Of a stretch of 43,786 nt of DNA, positions 8,290 to 16,196 are shown in pieces; position 1 is the first letter of the stretch, and each line of letters begins with the position of its first letter. The notes under the pieces are model-generated. The model had not been told where the DNA came from and made no database searches. It worked only from the letters and a program-made list of their open reading frames with translations. Source of the DNA: an uncultured Rikenellaceae bacterium (GTDB taxonomy: Bacteria; Bacteroidota; Bacteroidia; Bacteroidales; Rikenellaceae); assembly GCA_910577285.1 (NCBI GenBank), contig CAJTLO010000010.1:1-43786 (forward strand). The letters run 5' to 3'. Both the position numbers and the translations under genes were made by a program.

Positions 8290-8715
8290 ATGAAAAAGTT
8301 TCTACAGGAATTCAAGGAATTCGCAATGCGCGGCAACATGATCGACATGGCCGTGGGTATCATCATCGGAGCGGCCTTCGGCAAGATCGTCAGTTCGCTG
8401 GTCGCCGACGTCATCATGCCGCCGATCGGGCTGCTGGTCGGAGGGGTGGACTTCACCGATCTGGCCATCACGCTGAAAAGGGCCACGGCCGAAGACCCGG
8501 CGGTCCTGCTCCGCTACGGTGCGTTCTTGCAGACCATCGTGGACTTCATCATCGTCGCACTGGCCATCTTCCTCATGGTCAAAGGCATCAACTCGCTGCG
8601 CCGCAAGCAGGCCGCTGCGCCGGCACCGGCCACACCGCCCGCTCCCACCGCCGAGGAGAAACTCCTCACCGAGATCCGCGACCTGCTGAAAAAGGATACC
8701 TCGGAGAGAAAATAA
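8290..8715 (+). CDS. mscL: Large-conductance mechanosensitive channel MscL
   Basis: A 141-residue protein matching MscL throughout. The N-terminal amphipathic helix FLQEFKEFAMRGNMIDMAVG leads into the pore helix TM1 (IIIGAAFGKIVSSLVADVIMPP, about residues 20-45). A periplasmic loop (GVDFTDLAITLKRATAEDPA) follows, then TM2 (about 72-97) and a cytoplasmic helix at the end (EEKLLTEIRDLLKK). MscL forms a homopentameric channel that opens under membrane tension and releases solutes during hypo-osmotic shock. Length and the conserved Gly-rich TM1 are normal. The Ala/Pro linker before the last helix is typical of this group. It is a single-gene unit with promoter and terminator. Confidence 0.98.
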   Translation: MKKFLQEFKEFAMRGNMIDMAVGIIIGAAFGKIVSSLVADVIMPPIGLLVGGVDFTDLAITLKRATAEDPAVLLRYGAFLQTIVDFIIVALAIFLMVKGINSLRRKQAAAPAPATPPAPTAEEKLLTEIRDLLKKDTSERK

Positions 8716-8739
8716 CCACACCTATTATATATAGGGACG

Positions 8740-8766
8740 ATACCCCGCGCCGAATGCGCGGGGTAT
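8740..8766 (+). terminator. Intrinsic terminator of mscL
   Basis: Perfect 11-bp inverted repeat (8740-8750 with 8756-8766) around a 5-base loop, followed by TTTCTTTG, 25 bases after the stop. The 210 bases from here to the next promoter hold nothing I can name. Confidence 0.9.
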
Positions 8767-8975
8767 TTTCTTTGCCGCCCCCTGCCGCAACGGGCGGCCG
8801 AGGGCCGCACGCGCAAAGCCGCTGCCCGAACAGCGGCGCACAAACCCTCCGGCGTATCGCCCTGCACAAGAACGACTGTACTGCGAAGGCCGGGCCGCCC
8901 CCCAGCGACGACAGCACAAGAGCCGGAACCGCCCGCCGACGGGACGCTGCGAACAAGATGTCGCCGTCGAATCGC

Positions 8976-9007
8976 TTTGCTAAATCCGCAGCGGGTATCT
9001 ATCTTTG
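8976..9007 (+). promoter_or_regulatory. Promoter of the porin gene (TTTG, 20 bases, TATCTTTG)
   Basis: A consensus-like -33 TTTG (8976-8979) and -7 TATCTTTG (9000-9007) lie 20 bases apart. The -7 box ends only 5 bases before the ATG at 9013, so transcription should begin at or within a few bases of the start codon. Confidence 0.75.
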
Positions 9008-9012
9008 CGGCC

Positions 9013-10116
9013 ATGATGAAAAGACTCCGCACTCCCCTCGCGACGGCTTACCTCGCCGCCGTCCTGCTGCTTTGCAGCCCGGCAAAAGTTTCTGCCCAGG
9101 AGAGCCGCACGCTCCTCCCCAGCCTTTTCGGCGGCATCAGAGCCCGCTTCGAAACCGACACGCAGACGGGCGACCTGCGATTCAGGGTAAACCATGCCCG
9201 GCTGGGCGCCAAGGGGCAATTGGGCGCCGCCTCGGGCCTCTTCCGCTACCAATTCCAGGCCGACCTCAACGCCGACGGCAAACTGAGCATTCTGGACACC
9301 TACGCCTCCTATGCCTCGGGCCCCTTCGAAGTCCTGCTCGGGCAACAGCTCAACCGCTTCGGCACCGAGTGGGGGCGCGGCGCGAAATTGAACTACTTTG
9401 CGAGCAACTCCTTCCTGGCCACCTACGTGGGCAGCTACTACATGCCGCAGGAGGGCAATGCGGCAGCCGCCGCGGGCAACCTCGGAGCACGGGATATCGG
9501 ACTGCTCCTCAGGTATAACGGTTCGGAAAAGATGCCGGTAGGCATCCTCGCGGGGCTGTTCAACGGCTACGGGACCAACAACATGACGTGGCACAGGAAC
9601 GTCAATTTCGTCGCACGGGTGTGGATCGATCCCGGTACCATCCTGGACGGTTTCGGCATCGCGGGCAGCTACTATACGGGGCGTACACCGCTGAGCAACG
9701 CCATCACGATGGCCGGCGGCGAACTGCGCTACATCAAGGAACGGTGGATCGTCGAAGGCGAATACGCCAGCCGATGGCTGCGAACCGACGCAGGCACCGA
9801 CCGGCTCGACCTGGCGGTCGTACACGCCATCTATCGCCAGCCCGTGCGGAACTGGGGTCCCATCCGTTTCATCGCCCCGATGGCCCGATGGGACTACGCC
9901 CGCAACATCGCCCTGCTCGAAGGGAACGACATCCTCCACCTGAACGCACAGCGGGCCACGGGAGGCATTACGATCGGGTTTGCGCAAAAACTGCTGCAAT
10001 GCGAGCTGAGGCTCAACTACGAACATTACTTTCTCGGCAGCAATCCGGCAGCAGCCGTCAAGGCGAACCCGGTCTTCCACGACAAATTCATCGCCGAATT
10101 CTACATCGCCTTCTGA
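9013..10116 (+). CDS. Porin-like outer-membrane beta-barrel (phosphate-selective porin O/P type)
   Basis: A 367-residue barrel. An N-terminal signal peptide (hydrophobic YLAAVLLLCS, cleavage near VSAQ) is followed by many amphipathic beta strands, for example GIRARFETDT, FRVNHARLGAKG, FRYQFQADLNADGKL, EVLLGQQLNRFGTEW and GGELRYIKERWIVEGEYAS. It ends in KFIAEFYIAF, a C-terminal Phe barrel signal. The order and strand types match the porin O/P superfamily of Bacteroidetes; the substrate (phosphate, polyphosphate or other anions) cannot be read from sequence. The start at 9013 excludes the promoter box; a longer frame from 8977 would place the promoter inside the coding region. It is monocistronic. 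Confidence 0.82.
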   Translation: MMKRLRTPLATAYLAAVLLLCSPAKVSAQESRTLLPSLFGGIRARFETDTQTGDLRFRVNHARLGAKGQLGAASGLFRYQFQADLNADGKLSILDTYASYASGPFEVLLGQQLNRFGTEWGRGAKLNYFASNSFLATYVGSYYMPQEGNAAAAAGNLGARDIGLLLRYNGSEKMPVGILAGLFNGYGTNNMTWHRNVNFVARVWIDPGTILDGFGIAGSYYTGRTPLSNAITMAGGELRYIKERWIVEGEYASRWLRTDAGTDRLDLAVVHAIYRQPVRNWGPIRFIAPMARWDYARNIALLEGNDILHLNAQRATGGITIGFAQKLLQCELRLNYEHYFLGSNPAAAVKANPVFHDKFIAEFYIAF

Positions 10117-10231
10117 CCTCACGCCTCCCGGCGACGGACGAAGCTGCTCCCCCGTTCGCAGCGTTCCGCCGGGAATCCCGGACAGATACTGCGATTTCGG
10201 AAGCAGGATAGCAGAAAAAAACGCTGTTCTA

Positions 10232-10262
10232 TTTGGAGGAAACAAAATAATCACTACTTTTG
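10232..10262 (+). promoter_or_regulatory. Promoter of tRNA-Met
   Basis: -33 TTTG at 10232-10235 and -7 TACTTTTG at 10255-10262, spaced 19 bases, ending 12 bases before the tRNA. Confidence 0.75.
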
Positions 10263-10274
10263 TCCTGCTTTTGC

Positions 10275-10348
10275 GGCGAGTTAGCTCAGCTGGTTAGAGC
10301 GCATGATTCATAATCATGAGGTCCCGAGTTCAAGTCTCGGACTCGCTA
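10275..10348 (+). tRNA. tRNA-Met (anticodon CAT)
   Basis: A 74-base cloverleaf. The acceptor stem is GGCGAGT/ACTCGCT with a terminal G-U pair, the D arm is GCTC/GAGC, the anticodon stem is CATGA/TCATG with loop TTCATAA (anticodon 10309-10311), and the T arm is CCGAG/CTCGG. CCA is not encoded. CAT could also mark a lysidine-modified tRNA-Ile2; identity elements are not decisive by eye. Confidence 0.95.
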
Positions 10349-10356
10349 CTGGAACG

Positions 10357-10388
10357 ACACACCCCGATTCTTCAGAATCGGGGTGTGT
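10357..10388 (+). terminator. Intrinsic terminator of tRNA-Met
   Basis: Perfect 15-bp inverted repeat (10357-10371 with 10374-10388) followed by a T-rich tract, TTTCTTTTTC. Confidence 0.9.
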
Positions 10389-10532
10389 TTTCTTTTTCAC
10401 CCCTCCCCTTCGAGCGTTCCCCGATGCGGCACACCTTCCATACCTTATAATTATAAGGCAACTCTATTTCCCTTGCACATCGAGGTCTGCATCCAGGTCC
10501 GCCGAACGCCTTTCCATACCGAACAAAAAAGA

Positions 10533-10557
10533 GGCTGCCCGCTCTCTCCGGACAGCC
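10533..10557 (-). terminator. Intrinsic terminator of the repressor-like gene
   Basis: A 9-bp stem (10533-10541 with 10549-10557, one G-U) followed on the minus strand by six T, 45 bases past the stop at 10602. Confidence 0.85.
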
Positions 10558-10601
10558 CCGATAAATCCACGCCCTCTCTCGCCGAGGGCAGCGATAATCT
10601 C

Positions 10602-11348
10602 TTACACCTCCTCCTCGGGCGCATTCTGCCGCACCAGGCCGTCGACTTTCCGTTCCAACTCCGACAAACGGTCGTCCACACGGTTTTCCACTCCGCCGCT
10701 GGAGGTCAACGCGCACCGGATCTCCCAGACACCGCACAGGTCGCCAGCGGCAACGAGTCGGTCGGGAAACGTTTTCCGGTCGGGATTTTCCGCCACAAGA
10801 CACAACCGGCCCGCCTTCTTTTTATCGACATGCAGCCTCCGGGCCAGCGAACCGCCCTCTTTCAAGGTAAACACATAGGGTTTACCGGGATCGATCTCGG
10901 AGACATCGAACTTAACAATGCGTTTACAAATCAATATATCGCCCGACCGGAAACGGGCAGGCATCGCATCGTCCGCCATGAAGGCCATGAAATCCCGCCC
11001 CATGGCAAACACCGCAGTCAACCCCTCCCCGGCGAAACGGCCGCACACATGTTCCGCATCCGCCCCGCCGGCATAACCGGGAGTCGAAGAAACATCGTAC
11101 ACTCCGTTCACGTCGCTCGCAACGCCAACTCCTCCAGCGGAATGCCCATAATCGGGCACGGTCCCCGCAATCAGCCAGTTCAGATCCAGACCGGCACACC
11201 GCTCGAATACCAGATCGTAGTCGATGGAGTTACGGCTGTACCAATTCGACACCGTCTGAGGACTCACTCCCAGAAAAGAGGCGAGTTCGGTCTTATTTCT
11301 AAAACCGTAATACGCCATGATGCGATTAAGAATTTCGGACTTCAGCAC
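10602..11348 (-). CDS. Phage-repressor-like regulator: CI-type HTH plus S24-like domain without catalytic residues
   Basis: About 248 residues. Residues 1-60 form a CI-type HTH (SEILNRIMAYYGFRNKTELA, then SFLGVSPQTVSNWYSRN). The C-terminal half from about residue 115 is LexA/S24-like, with RFRSGDILICKR and KPYVFTLKEGGSLARRLHV. In active S24 proteins the Ser sits in a GDSM motif and a Lys before the second strand completes the dyad; here these places read DDAM and ARRL, so self-cleavage is unlikely. A coiled tail (RLSELERKVDGLVRQN) closes it. I prefer a GTG start at 11348, which gives the family N-terminus VLKSEIL; an ATG at 11390 is in frame but adds 14 atypical residues. No prophage genes are nearby, so its target is unknown. 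Confidence 0.8.
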   Translation of the reverse strand: MLKSEILNRIMAYYGFRNKTELASFLGVSPQTVSNWYSRNSIDYDLVFERCAGLDLNWLIAGTVPDYGHSAGGVGVASDVNGVYDVSSTPGYAGGADAEHVCGRFAGEGLTAVFAMGRDFMAFMADDAMPARFRSGDILICKRIVKFDVSEIDPGKPYVFTLKEGGSLARRLHVDKKKAGRLCLVAENPDRKTFPDRLVAAGDLCGVWEIRCALTSSGGVENRVDDRLSELERKVDGLVRQNAPEEEV

Positions 11349-11369
11349 CACACACAATACGTTTACACA

Positions 11370-11412
11370 AAACTCGAAAACGGCCACCAATTAACAGATC
11401 GTGAACGAGTTT
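11370..11412. promoter_or_regulatory. Candidate operator: inverted AAACTCG/CGAGTTT and repeated GTTTAC
   Basis: In the leader of the repressor-like gene, AAACTCG (11370-11376) and CGAGTTT (11406-11412) form a 7-bp inverted repeat. The word GTTTAC occurs at 11361-11366 and, as AGTTTAC, at 11409-11414. Autoregulation is an inference from position only. Confidence 0.35.
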
Positions 11413-11427
11413 ACTGTTGGTTACAGG

Positions 11428-11435
11428 CAAAAATA
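11428..11435 (-). promoter_or_regulatory. -7 promoter box of the repressor-like gene
   Basis: TATTTTTG on the minus strand, about 80 bases upstream of the chosen GTG start. Confidence 0.55.
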
Positions 11436-12365
11436 TACAAAAAAATTTTACCATAAAACGACTGGCGGATTTCCTTCCCATAATTTTCACCCCCTTCTAC
11501 CGACCGGAAAGCGCACTCCGAATCCTCCGGAAAACCTCCGGCGACGAAGCACCGCCCCGTCCGCACCGCGGGAGCGCTACCGGCGGGGAAAGCTCGTCCA
11601 TACGGCACGATCCGGTCGCCGCCGACACGAAGTCCGGCCGACCGCAATTGCCCGTCATCGAAAATCATCTGCTGCTTACCCGGTAAGATTGTACCGCCAG
11701 CGTCCGGAGCGACCCGATTGTTACTGCATGCCCCGAAAAAGTCACGATATTGCACGAAATGGATACTCGTACCATACTAACGGGTCGCATGGCGAAGAAA
11801 TTTTATCGCCGGCGCGGAACGCCCGTCCGCCACCGGAAACGACACCGGCCCCACCGGCAAATCGGACACCCGGAACTACCCCTGCCGCGACAGCGACACG
11901 ACACCGCCCAAGGAGCAGCGCCCTCACCCCGCGCGAAAAGCTCCGACAGGCTACATCCGCCCCGCCACACGAAGCCGTTCCCGACATGCGCCCCGCCCGT
12001 AGAAACCCTCCGACGGTCGCCACGTGTCCCGACCGACGCAACCCGAAACGAGAAGACCGGCCGTTGTGAAAAACGGCCGGTCTTCTTCGTATCGGCAAAA
12101 TCGGTTCAGAATACGCAATCGCAACGCCCCCACCTGCGAAGACGGGACAACATGCCGACCGACGCAAGCCGCTCATCGGACAGCTGAACGACAGCCTACA
12201 AGCATGCCCGGCCCCCTCCGAGAAGTCCTGCTTCGGAATCGAGCACCCCTCTCCGGAAGCCGCCGACCCGCCGGAACACGCCCCGGCAATCCTTTTGGGA
12301 AGCCGCCCCCGAAGCGAAACCGCGAACACTCCCACCGGAAAGATTCCCTGCGCGGAACTACCGGT
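11436..12365. other. 930-base region without a recognisable gene
   Basis: Open frames on both strands have shadow-like, Arg/Pro-rich composition and no domains I recognise. The only clear element is the strong hairpin at 12051-12086. The stretch may hold a decayed gene, an untranslated 3' tail of nrdG or a small RNA. Confidence 0.45.
12051..12086. terminator. Strong symmetrical terminator hairpin
   Basis: Perfect 15-bp inverted repeat (12051-12065 with 12072-12086) around a 6-base loop. It is the first strong hairpin downstream of nrdG (about 280 bases past its stop) and probably ends that transcript. It could also serve a plus-strand transcript from the unexplained region. Confidence 0.75.
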
Positions 12366-13022
12366 TCACGCCTGCCGATAATCGGCCACCACTCCGTCGG
12401 CTCCCGGCTCCCGGAACGCATGGAATACGTACCGTTCATCGGCGAACATACCCCTCAGCGCCTCCTGCACCGCAGGAGTATGCACCCCCGGAAGGAGCGT
12501 GGTACGCAGTTCGTACTCCATCCCGCAACAGCGCAGCATCCCCAGGGAACGCAGCACATTATCCATCATCGCCGGCGAGAGAGGCGTGACGGCTCCGTAA
12601 TGCACCGTATCCGGAATATGCTTGACATCCATCGCCACGAAATCCACCAGCCCCTCGGCGATGAGCCGGCCGAGCATCACGGGATTGGTTCCGTTCGTAT
12701 CGAGCTTCACGCGGTAGCCCAGCGCCTTCACCTCCCTCAGAAAGGAGGGAAGTCCGGCATGCAGCGTGGGTTCGCCGCCCGTCACCACCACCCCGTCGAG
12801 CCAGCCGTTGCGGCGGGCGAGGTAGTCGAGCACCTCGCCGACCGCCACATCCGGCCGCTCCTCCACCAGCTCCGGCACCACCAACGCCGGATTGTGGCAA
12901 TAACCGCAACGGAAATTGCATCCTTTGGTAAAGACCACCGCCGACAGTACGCCGTCCCAGTCCACGAGGCTCTGTTTCACCACTCCCCCGATGCGGATGT
13001 CCGCCTTCTCCATGCCGCTCAT
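12366..13022 (-). CDS. nrdG: Anaerobic ribonucleotide reductase activating protein
   Basis: A 218-residue radical-SAM activase. The iron-sulfur motif is CNFRCGYCHN (Cys35, Cys39, Cys42, spacing CX3CX2C), followed by the SAM-binding VTGGEPTLHAG and KLDTNGTNP segments. It cleaves S-adenosylmethionine to place a glycyl radical on NrdD under anaerobic conditions. Its ATG overlaps the nrdD stop by 4 bases (ATGA), so the two are translationally coupled, with nrdD first. It is slightly longer than the classic E. coli protein and of the type common in anaerobes. Expression is expected to follow the cobalamin riboswitch upstream of nrdD. Confidence 0.95.
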   Translation of the reverse strand: MSGMEKADIRIGGVVKQSLVDWDGVLSAVVFTKGCNFRCGYCHNPALVVPELVEERPDVAVGEVLDYLARRNGWLDGVVVTGGEPTLHAGLPSFLREVKALGYRVKLDTNGTNPVMLGRLIAEGLVDFVAMDVKHIPDTVHYGAVTPLSPAMMDNVLRSLGMLRCCGMEYELRTTLLPGVHTPAVQEALRGMFADERYVFHAFREPGADGVVADYRQA

Positions 13023-15193
13023 ACCGTTTCGGTCCGTTCCGCGGCGCAGCAGGACGCATGGGGCGCATCCTCCCGGCCCGTTATCATCCGGTCGAAGAGC
13101 CGGCGGTCGCGGAACTCCTCACGCTTGCCCTCGTTCCACTGACTCACCGGGCGCATGTAGCCCACGATACGGCTGTAGACCTCCGCGCTGCGTCCGCACC
13201 GGGGACAGGTAAAGTGTTCGCCCGAAAGATAACCGTCCTGCGGGCAGACGCTGAACGAGGGCGAGAGGGTGATGTAGGGCAACCGGAAACCGTTCGTCAC
13301 CTTCCTCACGAGCCGTTTGGCCGATTCGGGCGCCATTTCGCGCTCACCGGTGAAGATGTGGAGCACCGTACCGCCCGTATAGAGGGTCTGCAAGGGGTCC
13401 TGCTTCTCGAGCACCTCGAAAATATCGTCCGAATAGCCCACCGGCAGATGGGTGGAGTTGGTATAGTAGGGTTTCGCCCCCTGTTCCTTGCGGGCTTGCT
13501 GGTTGGCGGTAATGATGTCGGGATAACGCTGCGTGTCGATCCGGGCGAAACGGTAGGCCGTGCTCTCCGCCGGCGTGGCTTCGAGGTTGTAGATGTTGCC
13601 CGTCTGCTGCTGGAACTCCGCCATCACCTCCCGCATGAACGTCATCACCCGGCGACTGAAAGCACTCCCCTCCTCGGTGGCGATCGACACGCCGAGGAAG
13701 TTCATGCAGCACTCGTTCATGCCGTTGATGCCGATGGTGGAGAAGTGGTTCTTCCAGTAGCAGCCGTACCGGTCGTACACGTGCCGCAAGTAGAACTTCG
13801 AGTAGGGATAGAGCCCCTTTCCGGTGTACCCTTCGATCACCTTGCGCTTCACTTCGAGGCTATCGCGGGCTATCTCCATCAGGTGGCGCAGACGTTGGAA
13901 GAAAACCTCCTCCGAGGGAGCCTCATACCCCAGGCGCGGCATGTTGACGGTCACCACCCCCACCGATCCCGTCAGCGGATTGGCCGCAAAGAGGCCGCCC
14001 CCGCGCTTCATCAGCTCGCGCTTGTCGAGACGCAGCCGGCAACACATGCTGCGCACGTCGTCGGGCTTCATGTCGGAATTGACGAAATTGGAGAAGTAAG
14101 GGATTCCGTACTTGGCGGTCATCCGCCAGATGCCGTCGTAGTCGGGGTTCTCCCAGTCGAAATCGGGCGTGATGTTATAGGTGGGTATCGGAAAGGAGAA
14201 AAGACTCCCGGCCGCATCCCCTTCGTACATCACTTCGGCAAAGGCCTTGTTGAGGAGCGTCACCTCCTGCTGAAAATCGCCGTATACGGCATCCTCGCGC
14301 ACCCGACCGCCATGCACCACAGGCTCGTTCTTCAGGAAATCGGGCACCGTCAGATCCATGGTGATATTCGTGAAAGGCGTCTGGAATCCCACCCTCGTCG
14401 GCACGTTCAGGTTGAAAAGGAACTCCTGCAAGCACTGCTTCACCTGCTCGTAGTCGAGCCGGTCGTACCGGACATAGGGGGCGAGAAAAGTGTCGAAATT
14501 GGAAAAGGCCTGCGCCCCGGCGGCCTCGCCCTGCATGGTATAGAAAAAGTTCACGATCTGCCCCAGCGCGGTACGCAGATGGCGGGCGGGGGCGCTCTGC
14601 GCCTTGCCCTCGACCCCGCGGAAGCCTACCAGCAACAGGTCGCGCAGATCCCAGCCCACGCAGTAGACGCTCAGGAAGCCCAGGTCGTGGATGTGCAGCG
14701 CTCCGGAACGATGAGCCTCCGCAATCTCCTCCGTATAGAGTCTGCCGAGCCAGTATTGGGAGGTAATGCTCGTGGAGATGTGTTGGTTGAGCCCCTGCAG
14801 GGAGTAGGAGGAGTTGGCACTCTCCTTCACCCGCCAGTCGTCCAGGCCGAGGTAGTCGTCGATCACGTCGAGGTTGGTGAAGAGCTCCCGCGACTGGCGG
14901 ATCTCCTCGTGTTTCCTGCGGTAGAGCATGTAGGTCTTGAGCAGCTCGAAATCGCCGCTGCGGTAGATGGCCCGCTCCACCTCATCCTGCACCCGCTCCA
15001 CATGGGGCACGGCCTCCCCGGCCGCCGCAAGGGCCCCGATGACCTCGTCCGTCAGCCGGCGTGCCGCGGCGCGGTCGGGACGGCCCGCCGCCCGCATCGC
15101 CCTGAAGAGGGCCTGTTCGATCTTTTCCGGTTTGAAATCGGCAACGTCGCCGTTGCGCTTCACGATCTGCGTGAAATGAGTCTGTCCATTCAT
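13019..15193 (-). CDS. nrdD: Anaerobic (class III) ribonucleoside-triphosphate reductase
   Basis: A 724-residue class III reductase that makes deoxynucleotides without oxygen. Residues 5-100 form the ATP-cone allosteric domain (QIVKRNGDVADFKPEKIEQA). The catalytic barrel follows, with NFFYTMQGEAAGAQAFSNFD, the substrate-site SMCCRLRLDKREL and GIDVG-free NMPRLGYEAP segments. The C-terminal zinc site shows CPQDGY and CPRCG, and the glycyl-radical loop is RIVGYMRPV with the radical Gly at about 678. A tail of about 40 residues (ending HASCCAAERTETV) extends past the radical loop, longer than usual. It is the first gene of an nrdD-nrdG operon with a roughly 340-base leader containing a cobalamin riboswitch. 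Confidence 0.97.
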   Translation of the reverse strand: MNGQTHFTQIVKRNGDVADFKPEKIEQALFRAMRAAGRPDRAAARRLTDEVIGALAAAGEAVPHVERVQDEVERAIYRSGDFELLKTYMLYRRKHEEIRQSRELFTNLDVIDDYLGLDDWRVKESANSSYSLQGLNQHISTSITSQYWLGRLYTEEIAEAHRSGALHIHDLGFLSVYCVGWDLRDLLLVGFRGVEGKAQSAPARHLRTALGQIVNFFYTMQGEAAGAQAFSNFDTFLAPYVRYDRLDYEQVKQCLQEFLFNLNVPTRVGFQTPFTNITMDLTVPDFLKNEPVVHGGRVREDAVYGDFQQEVTLLNKAFAEVMYEGDAAGSLFSFPIPTYNITPDFDWENPDYDGIWRMTAKYGIPYFSNFVNSDMKPDDVRSMCCRLRLDKRELMKRGGGLFAANPLTGSVGVVTVNMPRLGYEAPSEEVFFQRLRHLMEIARDSLEVKRKVIEGYTGKGLYPYSKFYLRHVYDRYGCYWKNHFSTIGINGMNECCMNFLGVSIATEEGSAFSRRVMTFMREVMAEFQQQTGNIYNLEATPAESTAYRFARIDTQRYPDIITANQQARKEQGAKPYYTNSTHLPVGYSDDIFEVLEKQDPLQTLYTGGTVLHIFTGEREMAPESAKRLVRKVTNGFRLPYITLSPSFSVCPQDGYLSGEHFTCPRCGRSAEVYSRIVGYMRPVSQWNEGKREEFRDRRLFDRMITGREDAPHASCCAAERTETV

Positions 15194-15301
15194 CTTCTCA
15201 GAATGTTAAGAGATTAAAAATGGTAACTCCGGGAAATTGAATAAGACGGCGACACACAGGTCCCCTGTCCGACAGCCTTTCGCCCGAAAGCTACGTTAAC
15301 A

Positions 15302-15535
15302 CGGCATCGGGCAGGTCTTCTGGCTCGTTCCGGGTTCTGCGCCTTCCCGGCCCCGAAAGACCAGTGGCAAAGGATGCATACCTTTCGTATCGTCCCTCCG
15401 CCCGAAGAGCGAAGACGTGCGCCCGTCGGAGAGAGCGATACATGGAACTTACAGCTACGGGGATAGCTCCTGATTCTCACAGGATTCCCTTTTAATCCTC
15501 GCGGCACGGAGGCCGATGGCCGAGGAACCTGAAGC
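15302..15535 (-). promoter_or_regulatory. Cobalamin (B12) riboswitch in the nrdDG leader
   Basis: On the minus strand, the conserved blocks of the cobalamin aptamer appear in the right order: the TAAAAGGGAA start of the core (near 15485-15494), GTGAGAATC, GGAGCTATCCCCGTAGCTGTAA region (near 15449-15470), GCCACTG (15362-15368), GGGAAGGC (15340-15347) and the B12 box AGCCAGAAGACCTGCC (15310-15325). The 3' closing strand is near 15302. About 105 bases remain before the nrdD ATG, with small hairpins (15256-15268; 15276-15291) that could form the expression platform. Ligand binding would be expected to turn nrdDG down. The aptamer call is confident; the direction of control is inferred. Confidence 0.93.
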
Positions 15536-15541
15536 CGGGAA

Positions 15542-15549
15542 CAAAATTA
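15542..15549 (-). promoter_or_regulatory. -7 promoter box of the riboswitch-nrdDG transcript
   Basis: TAATTTTG on the minus strand, a few bases upstream of the first aptamer stem. A TTG at 15564-15566 is closer than the ideal -33 spacing. Confidence 0.6.
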
Positions 15550-15746
15550 GCCATTCCCGCGCCGCAATCCTCCCTCCGCACGGGAAGTTTTCACATACTT
15601 TTCAACAATCGCGCGTCGGCACGCCTCTCCCCCGCTTCGCCTCCGAAAACGTCGCCCGGCGCCCCGCATCGAACCGAGGACAACCGATACTTCACCTATA
15701 TGGTCCAAAAACCGAATTAAGAAAATGAACATCTTCCAAAAAACAT

Positions 15747-15754
15747 TAAATTTG
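15747..15754 (+). promoter_or_regulatory. -7 promoter box of the GNAT-IbrA-IbrB-like operon
   Basis: TAAATTTG on the plus strand, 25 bases before the ATG at 15780. The surrounding AT-rich patch (15715-15780) contrasts with the GC-rich genes that follow. Confidence 0.6.
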
Positions 15755-15779
15755 ATAGTTTAAGAAAACCAAACGCTTC

Positions 15780-16196
15780 ATGGAGATCGTAAAGCTCAAC
15801 GGCGAAGACACCGAACTGTACCGGCGTATAGCGCACCTTGTCATGAACAAGGACGTCCTGGCCAGCAACAACAACTACCCTTTCAAAACCTCGCCGGGGC
15901 ACGTATGGTTCGTGGCATACGACAGCGAAGGTCGTACGCTCGGATTCATTCCCGCCGAGCTGAAAAACCGAAAGGCAACGATAAACAACTACTATGTCGC
16001 CCATGACGACACCCACATCCTGTGCGCGATGCTCGCCAGGCTGACGGAAGAACTCCGGAAAGAGTTCGCCATCCTGTCGGTCACCCAGAACCGACACGTA
16101 CAGGCCTTCCGCAAATGCGGCTTCTCGATCATGTTCGAGTGGGAAAAATACGTGAAAATGATCTACAGCGAGGATGACCAGGAAAAACGTTCATGA
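15780..16196 (+). CDS. GNAT-like N-acetyltransferase, first gene of the IbrA/IbrB-like operon
   Basis: A 138-residue single-domain protein. It reads as a compact GNAT fold: N-terminal helix region LYRRIAHLVMNKDV, beta strands HVWFVAYDSEGRTLGFIPAEL and ATINNYYVAH, the pantetheine-binding helix region (ILCAMLARLTEELRK), and the characteristic last unit FAILSVTQNRHVQAFRKCGF, in which Asn and the GF turn match the end of acetyltransferase domains. The substrate is unknown. Its 3' end overlaps the next gene by 23 bases in another frame, so the two are almost certainly co-expressed. A link to IbrA/IbrB-type proteins suggests that it acts on the same, still unknown, substrate or regulates the partner proteins. 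Confidence 0.72.
   Translation: MEIVKLNGEDTELYRRIAHLVMNKDVLASNNNYPFKTSPGHVWFVAYDSEGRTLGFIPAELKNRKATINNYYVAHDDTHILCAMLARLTEELRKEFAILSVTQNRHVQAFRKCGFSIMFEWEKYVKMIYSEDDQEKRS

Noticed and set aside
11742..12335. Long minus-strand frame in the 930-base gap
   Set aside because: Composition (Gly/Arg/Ser/Cys-rich) and lack of any domain or start signal point to a GC-rich shadow frame.
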